Shown in pieces: positions 43,401 through 55,636 of a stretch of 64,000 nt of DNA. Each line of letters starts with the position of its first letter. Within the stretch, counting starts at the first letter, position 1. Origin of the DNA: Schistocerca nitens (taxonomy: Eukaryota > Arthropoda > Insecta > Orthoptera > Acrididae); contig NC_064622.1 in assembly GCF_023898315.1 (NCBI RefSeq), positions 170,148,178-170,212,177 on the forward strand. Reading direction: 5' to 3'. The notes beneath the pieces are model-generated. The model had not been told where the DNA came from and did not search any database. It saw only the letters and a list, made by a program, of their open reading frames with translations. The translations under genes and the position numbers were made by a program.

Positions 43401-45540
43401 GTTTAGACTGTTGACAGCCTTTTCCTTTTTTCCTCCGGCGTTTGACTTGTTCCCTCACTCACAACTCTTCACGGATAAGTTAGGACTGATTACTAATCGC
43501 ACAGTAGTCCCTTAGAGTGACATCGATATGATAGACATTAAATAATACTGTACGTTGTCCTTGTCGCAGACTGACAGTCAGCGTTTTTCGAAATCTTGAA
43601 AACAACACGTGAACTCTGAAACGTGCAGAACATGCAGAATGAGACCTTTACTCTGTGCATTGCGAGAGCTTTACCGACAAAATTTCGTTGGCTTTCGTTA
43701 CAAAACGATCCGAGAAGCATATTGCTTTCTCCAACATACCACGTACTGATGATGGCGCTGGAAGTGGAGAAACCCGGACTCGTATACAGCAGTACCGTCA
43801 GTCCTCCTTCTCGCGCACCAGTCGTAAATCCCATAAAGAGGTGGGAAACTTATATCGGTACATTATGATACCCTGCGCCACACGCGTCAGTATATGGTCC
43901 AACACTATTTTTGGAAATACGAATTTCTTAATTTTATTCCTTGTTTTGGAAATATCGTCACTGAATATGAAAAAAGGAGGGAAGATTGGGGTTTAACATT
44001 CCATTAACGGCGGTTTCATAGAGAAAGACCTTCGCTGACTTGTGGAATTCACGTGCTGTGTATTTCAATCTTTGCGCTTTCGTGCTAAACGTGTGAATAG
44101 ATAACTATGCTGTCTTTGGCTGTGTAGTTTACTTTGCAGGCGTTTAAAGCTGCTCAAGGAAAAAAGATGGATCGGATTGTTGTTCCAATTTCGACCCGCT
44201 GTTCAAAATTAAGTACAGCTAAAACGAACGTTTCCACAGTAGATATGGGTCGTTCAAAAGTAACATAGGATTTTCAGTGTAAGCAACCACACGTAAGAAT
44301 TCAGTGGTCCCCTAGAAGGTGCGATACGCTGTTGTGCTTCGTCATTTGATGTGGAAAAAAAGTCATAATTTCTGTAAAATCTTCACTTGCTGTAAACTGC
44401 ACATGACACAAACGTACGTCAACCACAGATAATCGAAGTACTTGCCGTCAGCACAGTGTATGAGGCATTAACATCTACCTGTTGGGTATAAACTAGGAAC
44501 GACTCTTTTCTAAATATTCACAATAATTAACGGTGAATCTGAATGGGCAAACGGTGATCTGATCTGCCGTCCTCTAGAATACAAGTCCAGTGCTCTATCA
44601 CTGGCACACCACGTCGTACGATGTCACTGTAATAATTAAGAAGAATTTTATAGAAAATGACCTTAATTTAAAATAGAGCGGCCGTTATAGATCGTTTGGA
44701 TACTTTTTCAGAGGCTCTATTTTCTATGATACCCACAAACATTATTTTGTGCGTTTCCTCGTGTCAGTATGGTATCCCTTGATGTGCACAACGGGTGAAA
44801 CACAATGTAAGATCTAAGGCCGCAATTTCAGTGAAGACGATTCATATACGGTGCATCACTACGTTTCAGGAAACGTGACACGTCAAATGAGCCGACTGTG
44901 AAATAAGAGTGGACGTATCTTAAAGAGTCCCCACCGATTTAAATATGAAATAATGCCCAAGTTGGTGTAAATATATTTTAAATATAAAACTTTCAATTAA
45001 CCCACCGTCTAACTGCACTCAAATTTCTCCCATGGCCTTTCTTAGCTAGAAATACAATAGTGCTACAGCACGTTACATGTTACAATTTACAATATCCAAG
45101 TGGCTACTGAAAGAGGAATTGCACGTGTGTACCTCAAATTTGCATGCAGCACATTCTCGTCCCAGCAGTGAGCAACGAACTCTATCACATACCACGTGGA
45201 TCATCTTGTCGGTCTTGAGAAGGTTTTGAAAACCGGCTTTCCAGTTTTCCGTCATGTCAACGGGAGTGCCGTATATTTTACTTCTAAGGAGACTCCAGAC
45301 AGAAAATCTAAAGAACTTAGATCAGTTGATCTTTAAGTCCAACGTACAGACTTTCTCGACTCACCTATCTAGGGCCATATTAGTGTGCTAGTGCCCACTT
45401 ATACATCGACCGTGTAGCTGTGAGTCATGGATGAAGATGAGCACAAGTGGAAGGGGATGTAATCGAAAAGATTGCATTTCAAATACATCTGGACAATTTC
45501 TTTAAAATGCCTTACACGCTGCTGTTTAATTAAAACGTAA
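43401..45540. other. No gene or repeat recognised
   Basis: Over 2 kb of mixed composition; plus-strand frames at 43623-43996 and the minus frame at 43538-43834 overlap and show no domain. A tRNA-like phrase near 44590 (agtccagtgctctatcactg) lacks A and B boxes. Confidence 0.45.
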
Positions 45541-45552
45541 CAGCTGTTGACA

Positions 45553-45736
45553 GCCGGCCGCGTTGGTCTAGCGGTTCTAGGCGCTCAGTCCGGAGCCGCG
45601 CGGTCGCAGGTTCGAATCCTGCCTCGGGCATGGATGTCTGTGATGTCCTTAGGTTAGTTAGGTTTAAGTAGTTCTAAGTTTTAGGGGACTGATGACCATA
45701 GATGTTAAGTCCCGTAGTGCTCAGAGCCATTTGAAC
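45553..45736 (+). mobile_element. SINE, subfamily A1, head with small deletion
   Basis: The head between the A and B boxes lacks ~14 bp relative to other copies (ggagccgcgcggtcgcaggt). The tail is full. A perfect 12-bp duplication, cagctgttgaca, flanks it at 45541-45552 and 45737-45748. Confidence 0.95.
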
Positions 45737-45748
45737 CAGCTGTTGACA

Positions 45749-46539
45749 ATTACTACTCACATTTGTAATAACTAGGACGATATTTCGTGCTGAACTTCAT
45801 TGACAGCCGGTTATCATGTGCTAATATACTACAGCACACTGTAAATATGGCACTAACCTTGTGCCATTTCTCTTCAAATGCGAGCTGTATGCAAATAAAG
45901 TGGACGAAAACGTGTTCCGTGGCGCTCTCTCCACAATAAGCAGAAACCAGTGTCGAGTGCTAAATTTATTGAAGCTAAGTCCCTCTCTCCCCTCTTGTTT
46001 GCACGCAACACCGATATAACGTACAATTTTTTTAATTGGTTGGTGATCCAACCACATGCTTAAGCATGCACCATCACTTGTCGAAAATATTTTTTTGTGA
46101 GAAATGCTTGTCTTCCTTCATTAATTTTCTTTGAATTTTTTAAGTAATATAGCTTCATATTATGAATATTCCTTGCAGATACTATACATCACAGAGAATT
46201 TGTCTTGAGGATCAGTTTTTAACCAGTCATATCATTTCTTCAATCCACCCCAGTGAGTGTTTTGGCGTTCCGATCCGGCCACAAAGTTCACTATTAAGAA
46301 AACGCCTTTTCATAAACATGAACGAAAAACTGAGCAAAAACCTATTTATTGGCATTCAATAAAAAGCAAATATCGGTACGGTAGGAACAGCAACGAAAAA
46401 CGATAACGGAGTGCAGTCAACACCAATGGTTTAACTATGGCAAAACGATGGAATGTTTTCGCTCAGATCTGAAGGCAGCGAACTGTGTCGAATATTTTCA
46501 TTCGGTTGCTCCCACAAACTGGTTCCACTCAAGAGAATG
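45749..46539. other. No gene or repeat recognised
   Basis: Short frames; a 66-codon plus frame at 46162-46362 has no domain. Confidence 0.4.
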
Positions 46540-47217
46540 AATTCAATCGATACGTGCTAAATGAAACTTACTGCGAATGGGTAAGAAGAGCAAACTTGTA
46601 ATGTTCGGTTACAATATTGCTAGTGTTCTGCTTAACACAGTCAAGTCGTGTAAATATCTGCGCGTAACGCTGGAAAGCAATATGAAATGAAACGAGCAAC
46701 TGACAACTGTGGTAGGGAAAGCGAATAGTCAACTTCGGTTTATTGAGAGAATTTTAGCAAAGAGTGGTCACCTGTAAAGGAGACCACATATAGGACACTG
46801 GTGCCGCCTATTCTTGAGTACTGCTCGAGCGTTTAGCATCCGTACCAGGTCGGACTACTAGCTTTGTTACCGGGAGGTTCGAACAATACGTAAGTGTTGC
46901 GGAGGTGCCTCGGAAACTCAACCGGGAATCTCTGCAGGGAAGGCGACGTCATTTTCGAGAAATACTAATGAGAAAATTTAGAGAACCGGCATTTGGAGCT
47001 GACTGCCGAACGGTACTACTGCCGCCAACGACTGCATTAAAGACCACGAAAATAAGATTCAAGAAATTAGGGCTCATATATGGGTATACAGAGTGCTTCA
47101 AAAACGACTTTGCAAATTTAAAAAATCATATAAATTTATTGAAAGAAGATATAGAGTTTGGTTCAGTGTTATTTTGTGGGGAAACACATCGAGATTTTTA
47201 CCCTAAACTAAAGATGT

Positions 47218-48255
47218 TGTATGTGGCTTCCGTTGCTTATCCTGCACACATCCCATCGGAAGTCGGTTTCTTCCCAAACTCGCTGTACCATTGCAGGTGT
47301 AACTTTTTCAGTGGTGGCGTAAATTCTTGCTCTAAGTTCAGGTAGAGAAGCCGGCAAAGGAGGTACAAACACAATGTCCTTGATGAATCCCCATTTTAAA
47401 AAAAAGATCGAGTCGCGTCAGGTCTGGAGAATGGGGGCCATGCAATTGGCGCATCAAGGCCAATCCATTTACCTGGAAAGCGGTCACTGAGAAAATCCTG
47501 GGCGTCGGTCAATTTTTGGGGTAGCGCACCATCTTGCATGAAGTAAGCATTTCGTTCTTGGTCATCCTCAACGATCCGTGGTATCAAAAATTGTTGTAAC
47601 ATATCCAGGTACATTATCCCATAGACGGTCCTCTCACGGAAAAAAAGGGGCTGTACACATTGTTCTTGCTCAAAGGACGAAAAACGTTCAGTTTAGGGCT
47701 ATCACGAACATTGTGCAATGTTTAATGCGGATTTTCACCGCCCCAATTCCCACAGCTACGTGTGTTAACTTTGCTACCTAAGTGAAAAGTAGACTCTACA
47801 GAAAAGATGATTTTGTGCAAGAAATGTTCATGCCCATGTAATCGATTTAACATATTCGCACAGAAGTACTTGCGAACAATTTTGTCAGTGTCTTTTATAG
47901 CTTGTACGTTCGTCAATCTGTACGTTTTCAAATGCAAATGATTTTTTAACACGCGCCAAAGAGTCTTAGGTGGGATTTGCAGTTCGCGACATGCACGCCC
48001 GGTCGATTTCGTAGGGCTGTTGACAAAACGTTGTCTCACTCGCTCAACAACGTCGTCAGATGTGCTTGGACGACCTGATGGTTCTTATCGAGCACCCTGT
48101 TCCTACAAAACCTTTATCCCACTCATAAACTGTACGCCTATTAGGAGGATCTTTAGCTTACTTGGTACAGAAATTACGCTGTACTGCTGTCGCCGACTTG
48201 ATTCTTCAAACCAAAACACACAGCTAGCACGCTCGAGTCCAGTGGAGGAATCCAT
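47218..48255 (-). pseudogene. mariner-like transposase pseudogene, nearly full length
   Basis: From the ATG at 48255 (MDSSTGLERASCVFWFEESS) through GRPSTSDDVVERVRQRFVNS and PPKTLWRVLKNHLHLKTYRL (helix-turn-helix region) to the C-terminus VCRISNGSHIQHL and a TAG at 47218. That is ~345 codons, full length for the family. Of the catalytic residues, the first Asp (IIFSDE in the family) is Val here (IIFSVES), the second is kept (FMQDGALPQ), and the third is lost in a small deletion (PDATRSFF). Early stops and a frameshift are also present. Confidence 0.88.
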
Positions 48256-48846
48256 ATTTAATGCAACTGCCGCTAGCGCTCCTTACGGTGCGATTCGGCA
48301 CTAGCGAACTACGTGTGACAAAACTTCATGTATTTCCCTACAAATTGACACTATGTAAGGGGTCCGTAGGCCCTTACTATAACTTTGCACTCGGCACAGG
48401 TCGATAGGGCGAACAATCGACTGTGACCTGTTGAGAGAGCGAGTGTCGAGATGCGCCAGAGTGGTTGGGGGGAATGGTGTGTATGGAGGCCATTATTGGA
48501 ATACAGGGTTTTTAACCGAGAAGGGTGTCACCATCATCGTGGTTAGACCCCTACATAATACATAAATACCGGGAAAATGATGAAGTATCTTTATAAAAGT
48601 GATCAGTGACGTTACTTGTGCCGATATTTCATTTCGCGTCTACCGCGCCGGCCTAACCTTGGATTGATGTGTTGGATGCAGTGATGGATTAGCGTGTGAC
48701 GATAATGGCAAATGAAGAAAGCCTGTGCTGAGATTAGCCATAATTAGATATGTATGACGAAGGCAGTGGCTGTCTCCTTTTTGTGTTTTGAGAAGAATAT
48801 AAGTTCGTAATTAGTGAAACTGTTTTGGTGTTCCTTATTACCATAC

Positions 48847-49049
48847 AAAAAAATGGTTCAAATGGCTCTGAGCACTATGGGACTCAACTGCTGAGGTCAT
48901 TAGTCCCCTAGAACTTAGAACTAGTTAAACCTAAGTAACCTAAGGACATCACAAATATCCATGGCCGAGGCAGGATTCGAACCTGCGACCGTAGCGGTCT
49001 TGCGGTTCCAGACTGCAGCGCCTTTAACCGCACGGCCACTTCGGCCGGC
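48847..49049 (-). mobile_element. SINE, subfamily A1, nested in mariner
   Basis: Reverse orientation with a Leu/Ser-like head at the right. A perfect 11-bp duplication, tattaccatac, flanks it at 48836-48846 and 49050-49060. It is the youngest layer of a three-level nest. Confidence 0.95.
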
Positions 49050-49619
49050 TATTACCATACATTCAGTGTTATAATATTGAACAGGACGAACTGGAAAGTA
49101 ACAACTTCCGTAGCAGTCAATTCCGATTACCGGCCCCATTAGGTTCACGGTCATGTTAATAATAAATATAGGGCTGCTTTTCCATCAGATCAGGTCGGGA
49201 TAAAAACGGAGGTGTTACAACTACAATAACGTCTGTAAGTAATTTGAATTAATTTATAGGAATTTTTAAAGTTTTAAAGTCCTCTTTGAAACACCCTGTA
49301 TAAACAGTCGTTTTTCCCTCGCTCTGTTTGCGAGTGGAACAGCAAGGGAAATGACTAGCAGTGGTACAGGGTACCCTCCGCCACCGTAGCTTCCAAAGAA
49401 TCGATGTAGATATAGATATAGATGTAGAACAACAACAGATTGAATAGATTGTTTAAGTTCGGTTGTTTTCATCACTATTCGCAACGCACAAAATCAGAAG
49501 CCCGGCAGTCAAGCTGGTTTCTGTCACACGATGGCTGAGCCACATTTGCTTAACACATCTTGCTTTTATTTTGCTTCTGGACAGAAAGTTACTACGGGTG
49601 GTCAGTGGGTGACCCTGTA

Positions 49620-50070
49620 TAAAGATGGAGGGAGCCCATTTGCGCAGTTTTAGGGCGGGCTCGGCCGCCCCCAGTCCGGGGCGGGTGGCGCAGCTGCGTT
49701 GCCGGCGCTCAACAGGTCTGCGCGGTCGCCGCTCGGCGCCCCCGCGTATTTGCGGCGGTCATTAATCGAAGCCCCGCCGGGCTAATCCCGGGGGCTCTGC
49801 TGCCATTCAAAACGCGCCGACAAGTAGTATTTAGTCAGGTAACATATCATAGCTAATGCCGGAAAAAGCGCCGCCGCTCGGCGCGCTGCGTAATGCCCGA
49901 CGCAGCGCTGCGGCTTTCGAGCGGCCGAGGATGGCGGAAGCTGCGCGGGAATCACACGCCCGCGCACGTAAAACCTGCCCCCGGCTTTCAACTGTGCGCC
50001 GTACTCGGCAGTTATTTCGGGAACTTTTCAATACCGGTACATGGCTTCCGGCTGCACCCCGCTGACAAAT
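49620..50070. other. CpG-dense block 7
   Basis: CpG-rich (gcgcggtcgccgctcggcgc near 49719, gccgccgctcggcgcgctgc near 49869) with attaa cores (gcggtcattaatcgaagcc near 49753). Three short overlapping frames without domains. No transposon ends. Confidence 0.5.
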
Positions 50071-50360
50071 TGTCCCGTTTTCCACTGGCAAAGGTCCATT
50101 TGCGAGAAAAGTAAGGGAAATATTTGCCCTTTTGCGCTTGGACTGGTTTATTTTTCTGTTACCGGAGCCTAGAATCTGGTTAGATTGTGCCCGTAGTTAG
50201 GCAGATTCACCCTCCAAACGTTTCTACACAATTACAACTGCTAATCCGGTGCCTTCCGTACGTTATATTTTACTCGGTGTGTTTCGAGTTGACACGCGAA
50301 GGAAGCATATACACACCAGATACTGATTTTGCTCATCTTTGGCGCCATTGTAGTAAAATA
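50071..50360. other. Spacer, nothing recognised
   Basis: Ordinary composition, no repeat or domain. Confidence 0.35.
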
Positions 50361-50565
50361 ATAATAATGTCGTGTGACGAGGGCCTCCCGTCGGGTAGAC
50401 GGCTCGCCTGGTGCAATTCTTTCGATTTGACGCCAATTCGGTGTCTTGCGCGTCGATGGGGATGAAATGATGATGATTAGGACAACACAAGACCCAGTCT
50501 CTGAGAGGAGAAAATCTCCGACCCAGCCGGGAATCGAACCCGGTCCCTTAGGATTAACATTCCAG
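50361..50565 (-). mobile_element. SINE, family C, head-truncated
   Basis: Reverse orientation: ggggatgaaatgatgatgat and ggacaacacaagacccagtc are the C-family body, then a B-box complement, gggaatcgaacccgg. The tRNA head breaks off just beyond (cccttaggattaacattcc), so the 5' end is missing. A further ~70-bp segment at the left (cgtcgggtagacggctcgcc) belongs to this family's tail. Confidence 0.75.
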
Positions 50566-51028
50566 GATGTACCAAATACTGTTCCAGTAGAAGCGTTTTC
50601 GAGAAATCGCACGTTTTATGAGCTCCTTGAATACCATACGAGACCGACAGCCGTCTAACACCAGAGTCAATGCACTCGGCTGAGACTTGAGCCACTGGAA
50701 CTAATCTTATTTGTTTGGAGAGGAGCAATGAAAATAATTATGATGAAAGCAATATGATCTTCACAGTGACAGTAAGGTGGAAGGCCTCCAAAAACAAGTG
50801 CATCGCATCGGTGAAGTGGGATGTGGAACACCTGGAGATGTCACTGTATTAAACACAAGACCGGCTGTTGTTCGGGAAAACCCTCCTACAACAGCTTACC
50901 CAGTGTCCCTTACTAGTAAGATGCCCATAGGGACCAGGTGGACGAAGGAGTGAAATGTGAGACACAGCCAGAAAATGAAGAAGTACTGGAAGAAGAGAAG
51001 AATAAAATGTTTACTGAACAGACGATAT

Positions 51029-51205
51029 GGCCGAGCGGTTATAGGCGCTACATTCTGGAACCGCGCGACCGCTACGGTCGCAGGTTCGAATCCTGCCTCG
51101 GGCATGGATGTGTGTGATGCCGTTAGTTAGGTTTAAGTAGTTCTAAGTTCTAGCGGATTGATGACCTCAGATGTTAAGTCCCATAGTGCTCAGAGCCATT
51201 TTTTT
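51029..51205 (+). mobile_element. SINE, subfamily A1, head-truncated by a few bases
   Basis: It starts at ggccgagcggttataggcgc, keeps the B box, and has a small deletion at the start of the tail (tgatgccgttagttagg). A 13-bp duplication with one mismatch, gaacagacgatat/gaagagacgatat, flanks it at 51016-51028 and 51206-51218. Confidence 0.93.
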
Positions 51206-51244
51206 GAAGAGACGATATTAGCTCCATGATTCTCAGTGGGCTCA

Positions 51245-51300
51245 GACGACGACGACGAAGAAGAATCAGCAGAAGAAGAAGAAGAAGAAGAGGAAAAAGA
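51245..51300. repeat. (GAC)n/(GAA)n microsatellite
   Basis: Purine-rich trinucleotide repeats just after the SINE. Confidence 0.9.
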
Positions 51301-53270
51301 TGTTCGTAGTGATGCATTCGTGGCGAGGTACAAGAACTAATTGAGACGGAACAGACATTTATTTATCGGCACATCCATGCACCTATAATGAAGGTAACTT
51401 AGTGAGTTATTAAACTTGTAATTCTTCTATAATTCTTCTTCGTCGGTGTAAGTTCGACAGCATTTCGGTTTGTATCTATCGTAAAGCATTTCGGTTGGCG
51501 TCTGTCGTAAAAGCTTGTAAAACATGGTAGAGAAGTGCACCAAGCCCGTTTTATGAATACCGCTTTCTGACGTGTGCATTTTATTCCTTATAACTGTAGC
51601 AAAATAAAAGGAAAAACTGATTAACATTTAGAAAGATCCAGTAATATCCTTCCCGTCCCCTCAAAGAATCGTACTGCCGTGTATAAAACAGCGTCGAACG
51701 TTTGATTATCTTACAAATGAGTTAATGTATTAAATATTTGAAGTTAATCATATAGAACCACTGTGGTAGAAGATGTAATGTTCTAGCTTTTACGAATTTC
51801 GGATTATGCACAGTATGAAAATAGTGTGGGTAATTTGAACTCCAATTTTAGAAAAGCTAATTTTTCACGCATCTCGATGTTAACGACGTCCTATACTTTA
51901 TTGCATGCTACGAGGAAAGAGTAGAAACGAACCTACGTGCACTACCAAAATATAATTTGCCGTATTATTGATCACCGTTCTCTTTTAGGTCCTTACGCCG
52001 AGGCAAGAATCATCAAAATAGATTAACTGAGTGTCAATGCAAGAAAAGTTTACTGAAGACTTGTACTTATCATGTCACTAAATGTGAAACACCTCACGCA
52101 ACAAAATTTCCAAGTCGTCGTTTCCTTACTGTTGAACATAAGGATACTTAAAGAGTGGTTATTAATGTATATTAGGGATCATGCACAAGAAACTGACCGA
52201 TAGAGATAGACAGTCTATCGATAAAAAAATCGCTCCTTGACTGCTGTCGTTAGCTTCGTGTAGCATCAGAGATGTTTGGAAGGCAGAAATCCCCAAAAAC
52301 AGCCGGCCCAGTCTTGTAATTGTACATATGTCGACGCAGTGCATTACTGCGTGGTCCCTGGGATGTATTTATTACGCGGGAGTGCAGAACTTCATGTAAA
52401 TTTAATCGGGAAAAGGTAATAGTGCTTGTAGTCGTTGTCATTAGCGAATGCTTCATGCACTCTGTTCATTCGCGCAGTGGTTTACCTAACCCACGTACTT
52501 AGAAACAAAGACAAACTTTTCTGTCACATTATATCCTTCAAAAAGTGGCCTATTGTTTGGTTTCTTCCGCCATTCTTACAAACGTATACATATTCATTTT
52601 CTTTAAGATTTTCTTGGTTATTTGTTTCCCTCTATATCTACCACTACGTAAACAGCAACTTTTGAAATGGTGTTATTCCTGCTAAAACAGAACATGATGA
52701 AACGTTCATGGGTTGAGTGAAGAGTATATAAATGTATGTTGCATGGCATTACATTTCCGTACTTCCGCTGTTTAAAAATATTACAGGAGTCTAGAGACGA
52801 TGTAATTTGATTGGATGGAAGCAAATGACCAATTCCGCGTTTTCTATTGCCTATACGCTGCGATTATTTGACTTGCAGTATATAAGATAAATGAGTCTTA
52901 GATGCACCGATAAAACGGTATGCGACCTCCCGAATAAACGAAGGGCCGTTTAATATTTGCCTCAGTTTTTATGATAATGTACTAGCTTTTACAGCGTACT
53001 TGATTAATGTCTAGACACTTATTGCTGCAAAAGTCTGCAAGTTTTCCGTTCGCTTTCTCGAGCAGAGATTTCTAACTTCTGTTCAACGTTAACACTGAAA
53101 CGGCTAGTGACAAACCTTTCATAGTCTTCAAATTTAATCCTTTCAGGTAATTACTTTATAAAAACGGAACAATACGTTCCGTTTCGTGTGGAAATTCAGT
53201 GTTTACGAGCTTGTTATGGTGCTACAGTTAATAAACTCTTTGTTAATGTGTTCGTAGTTGCTATTAAAAT
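51301..53270. other. No gene recognised
   Basis: About 2 kb of AT-rich DNA. The only repeat seen is a diverged match of 51660-51755 to 33462-33560. Confidence 0.45.
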
Positions 53271-53286
53271 GTAAAACACCGGGCAA

Positions 53287-53476
53287 AAAAAAAAAATGGC
53301 TCTGAGTACTATGGGACTTAACATCTGAGGTCATCAGTCCCCTAGAACTTAGAACTACTTAAACCTAACTAACCTAAGGACATCCCACACATCCATGCAG
53401 GATTCTAACCTGCGACCGTAGCGGTCGCGCGGTTCCAGACTGAAGCGCCTAGAACCGCTCGACCACACCGGCCGGC
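53287..53476 (-). mobile_element. SINE, subfamily A1
   Basis: Reverse orientation with a poly-A left edge; a deletion of ~10 bp at the head/tail join (catccatgcaggattctaac) removes the cccgagg block. An 11-bp duplication with one mismatch, acaccgggcaa/acacccggcaa, flanks it at 53276-53286 and 53477-53487. Confidence 0.93.
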
Positions 53477-53884
53477 ACACCCGGCAACATTTATTGACAA
53501 ATTCGTGCTCAGTTGGAGATTACGTGCTTCGTTATCTTCTGTTGATACATTTTTCACATTAGTTGATATTCACTTGTGATTACCTGAAGTAGCGATACTA
53601 AGAGGCTGATATCAACAGGACACCAAGCGAATAAAGAGGTTCACATATGGCAGTTTTTCAACGGTTGCCACATCTCTTATTTGTTGCTTTATTTACAAAT
53701 TCCTCTCCCATTGTGATTCTCTGTACAGTGTTTCCTTTTCGGTAGTTTTGACACATCGACAAACTGAATTGTACGTTATGGTGCTTGTTACCCTTGAGAA
53801 CTTCATTATTATCACATTCGCAAAGAGATGCTTAAGGTAAGCAACATCGTATTAAGCAAGAATTATTGCGTGAAAGTCATTATG

Positions 53885-54092
53885 GTTCAAATTGCTCTGA
53901 GCACTATGGGACTTTACATCTATGGTCATCAGTCCCATAGGACTTAGAACTACTTAAACCTAACTAACCTAAGGACAGCACACAACACCCAGTCATCACG
54001 AGGCAGAGAAAATCCCTGCCCCGCCGGGAATCGAACCCGGGAACCCGGGCGTGGGAAGCGAGAACGCTACCACACGACCACGAGCTGCGGAC
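53885..54092 (-). mobile_element. SINE, subfamily A2
   Basis: Reverse orientation with a tRNA-Gly-like head at the right. A perfect 13-bp duplication, gaaagtcattatg, flanks it at 53872-53884 and 54093-54105. Confidence 0.95.
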
Positions 54093-54190
54093 GAAAGTCA
54101 TTATGAAAACAGAAATTTTCCAAACCGGTATCTTTAATACTACCCGTCCGTCGCTGTGTATATAACATAGATATTCATGGATCATGCCCA

Positions 54191-54389
54191 GCCGGCCGGA
54201 GTGGCCGTGCGGTTCTAGGCGCTGCAGTCTGGAACCGAGCGACTGCTACGGTCGCAGGTTCGAATCCTGCCTCGGGCATGGATGTGTGTGATGTTCTTAG
54301 GTTAGTTAGGTTTAATTAGTTCTAAGTTCTAGGCGATTGATGACCTCAGAAGTTAAGTCGCATAGTGCTCAGAGCCATTTGAACCATTT
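54191..54389 (+). mobile_element. SINE, subfamily A1
   Basis: Head gccggccggagtggccgtgc, full tail with the ttaattagttc variant. A perfect 11-bp duplication, gatcatgccca, flanks it at 54180-54190 and 54390-54400. The window's longest open frame (54337-54903) starts inside this SINE and is not considered a gene. Confidence 0.95.
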
Positions 54390-54400
54390 GATCATGCCCA

Positions 54401-55625
54401 CATTACGTGTAAATACGTTTACAAACATACCCAGTCAAAAACAACGAAAGATCGGGGATCCTCAAGAAGTAAACTCATCCACTGTTAGGGATCTCTATTG
54501 TCATTCCCAGGGAAGTACAAAGTTGTTAATATTTCTTTCAATGTACACAAGCAGGGATCTGAAATTAATAACAGAAAAAAACTGCATTCTTAAGATGGAA
54601 AAGACGTCCGAAACGCTAGTAAACAGTGGCTGGTTCAAAGCTACGGCCAGTTCCTCCTCCCGACAACTTCCCGCACTCCCCCTACCCCATCACCTGACAG
54701 CCCACGGCTGGCCCACCACTCCCAAACAAGAGACTGGTGGCCTCAGTCTTTATCGAGTGTTAATTAAGAAAGCATGTCGCGGCCTCCGTCCGAAGACCAC
54801 TTTATCAGCACCAGTAGGCGCTACGTGGGACTCGCCCGCCTTTGCTTCCTCACTCACCACCGCGTTACGCCGCTGCTGTTACCCTCTTAGTTTTATTCCG
54901 TGAAAGCGAAGCGACGTTCTTGTTTCTTTTAAAATTTTTATTGCCTTGGCTACACCACTCACTACAAGACAAAAATGTGAGCCGTGCGGTAGTTATTTTG
55001 ATTCTGTGTCTTTGACACGAGAATCTGTTAGCTTCCTCGAAATTCAAAGTAACCTACGATTTGATTTTGACGCTTATCTGGCAAGGGAAGTTGCAGACCA
55101 AATATTTCATACGTTTAGTAGAAGAAGAACCAACTTCGTAATCACAACAGCCGTCAAATAGATATCAATAAGTGTCTGAGAAGAGGAGGTTGGCACAAGA
55201 GAGGAATTCGTGGTCAGAAGTCTAATGACCCCCCTCCCCACAAAAAAAATTTATGTCAGAATTCCTATACAATTTTACTACAACCGAACGTTATATCATT
55301 GTTAATTGGTGTTGCAGTTAACTGCACATTCTTTTCGTGATCTGAGATCACTCACATCACAATATCGTACATATGTACTGCTGAATTCCTTTATAACCTA
55401 CAGACATCCACAGCACGCTAGAAAGTTGTTAATGGATGAGCTACATAGAATGAATTTAAAAATAAAAAAAAATAACAATCTTACCTTGTATCTTACAAGC
55501 GAGACTTGCACCTAATATTACGATCATGAAATATCATTCTGCGGTCTTTACAGGAAAATTCCAAAAACTTTGTGTAGCCGAGACTCAATTTTTTACGAAT
55601 TTCTTGCAGAAGTACTACAAAGAAG
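54401..55625. other. No gene recognised
   Basis: The 188-codon frame running in from the SINE has Ser/Thr/Pro-rich, domain-free content. Nothing else supports coding. Confidence 0.45.
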
Positions 55626-55636
55626 ACCAAATTTAA

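Larger units (their letters stand above)
47087..49300 (-). mobile_element. mariner/Tc1-superfamily element, complete ends
   Basis: The left end reads tacagagtgcttcaaaaacg and the reverse-complemented right end tacagggtgtttcaaagagg; similarity continues ~40 bp inward. TA lies at 47085-47086 and 49301-49302. It sits inside a LINE whose sequence continues on both sides, so both boundaries are exact. A SINE (48847-49049) is nested in it. Length 2214 bp, ~2.0 kb without the SINE. Confidence 0.93.
46540..49429 (+). mobile_element. LINE 3' half split by a mariner element
   Basis: The left part (46540-47086) reads RT in shifting frames (SCKYLRVTLESNMK, VVGKANSQLRFIERIL) and reaches the 3' region. 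The LINE resumes at 49303 with aacagtcgtttttccctcgc, continues gtacagggtaccctccgcca, and ends in gatgtagatatagat repeats at ~49429. The 2.2 kb between are a complete mariner-type element. Same family as 640, 6776 and 63468. Confidence 0.87.

Noticed and set aside
44580-44620. tRNA-like phrase agtccagtgctctatcactg
   Set aside because: No A or B box on either strand and no stem pairing could be seen.
54337-54903. Longest open frame of the window (188 codons, plus strand)
   Set aside because: It starts inside a SINE and runs into Ser/Pro-rich, domain-free sequence; no splice or codon-use support was seen.
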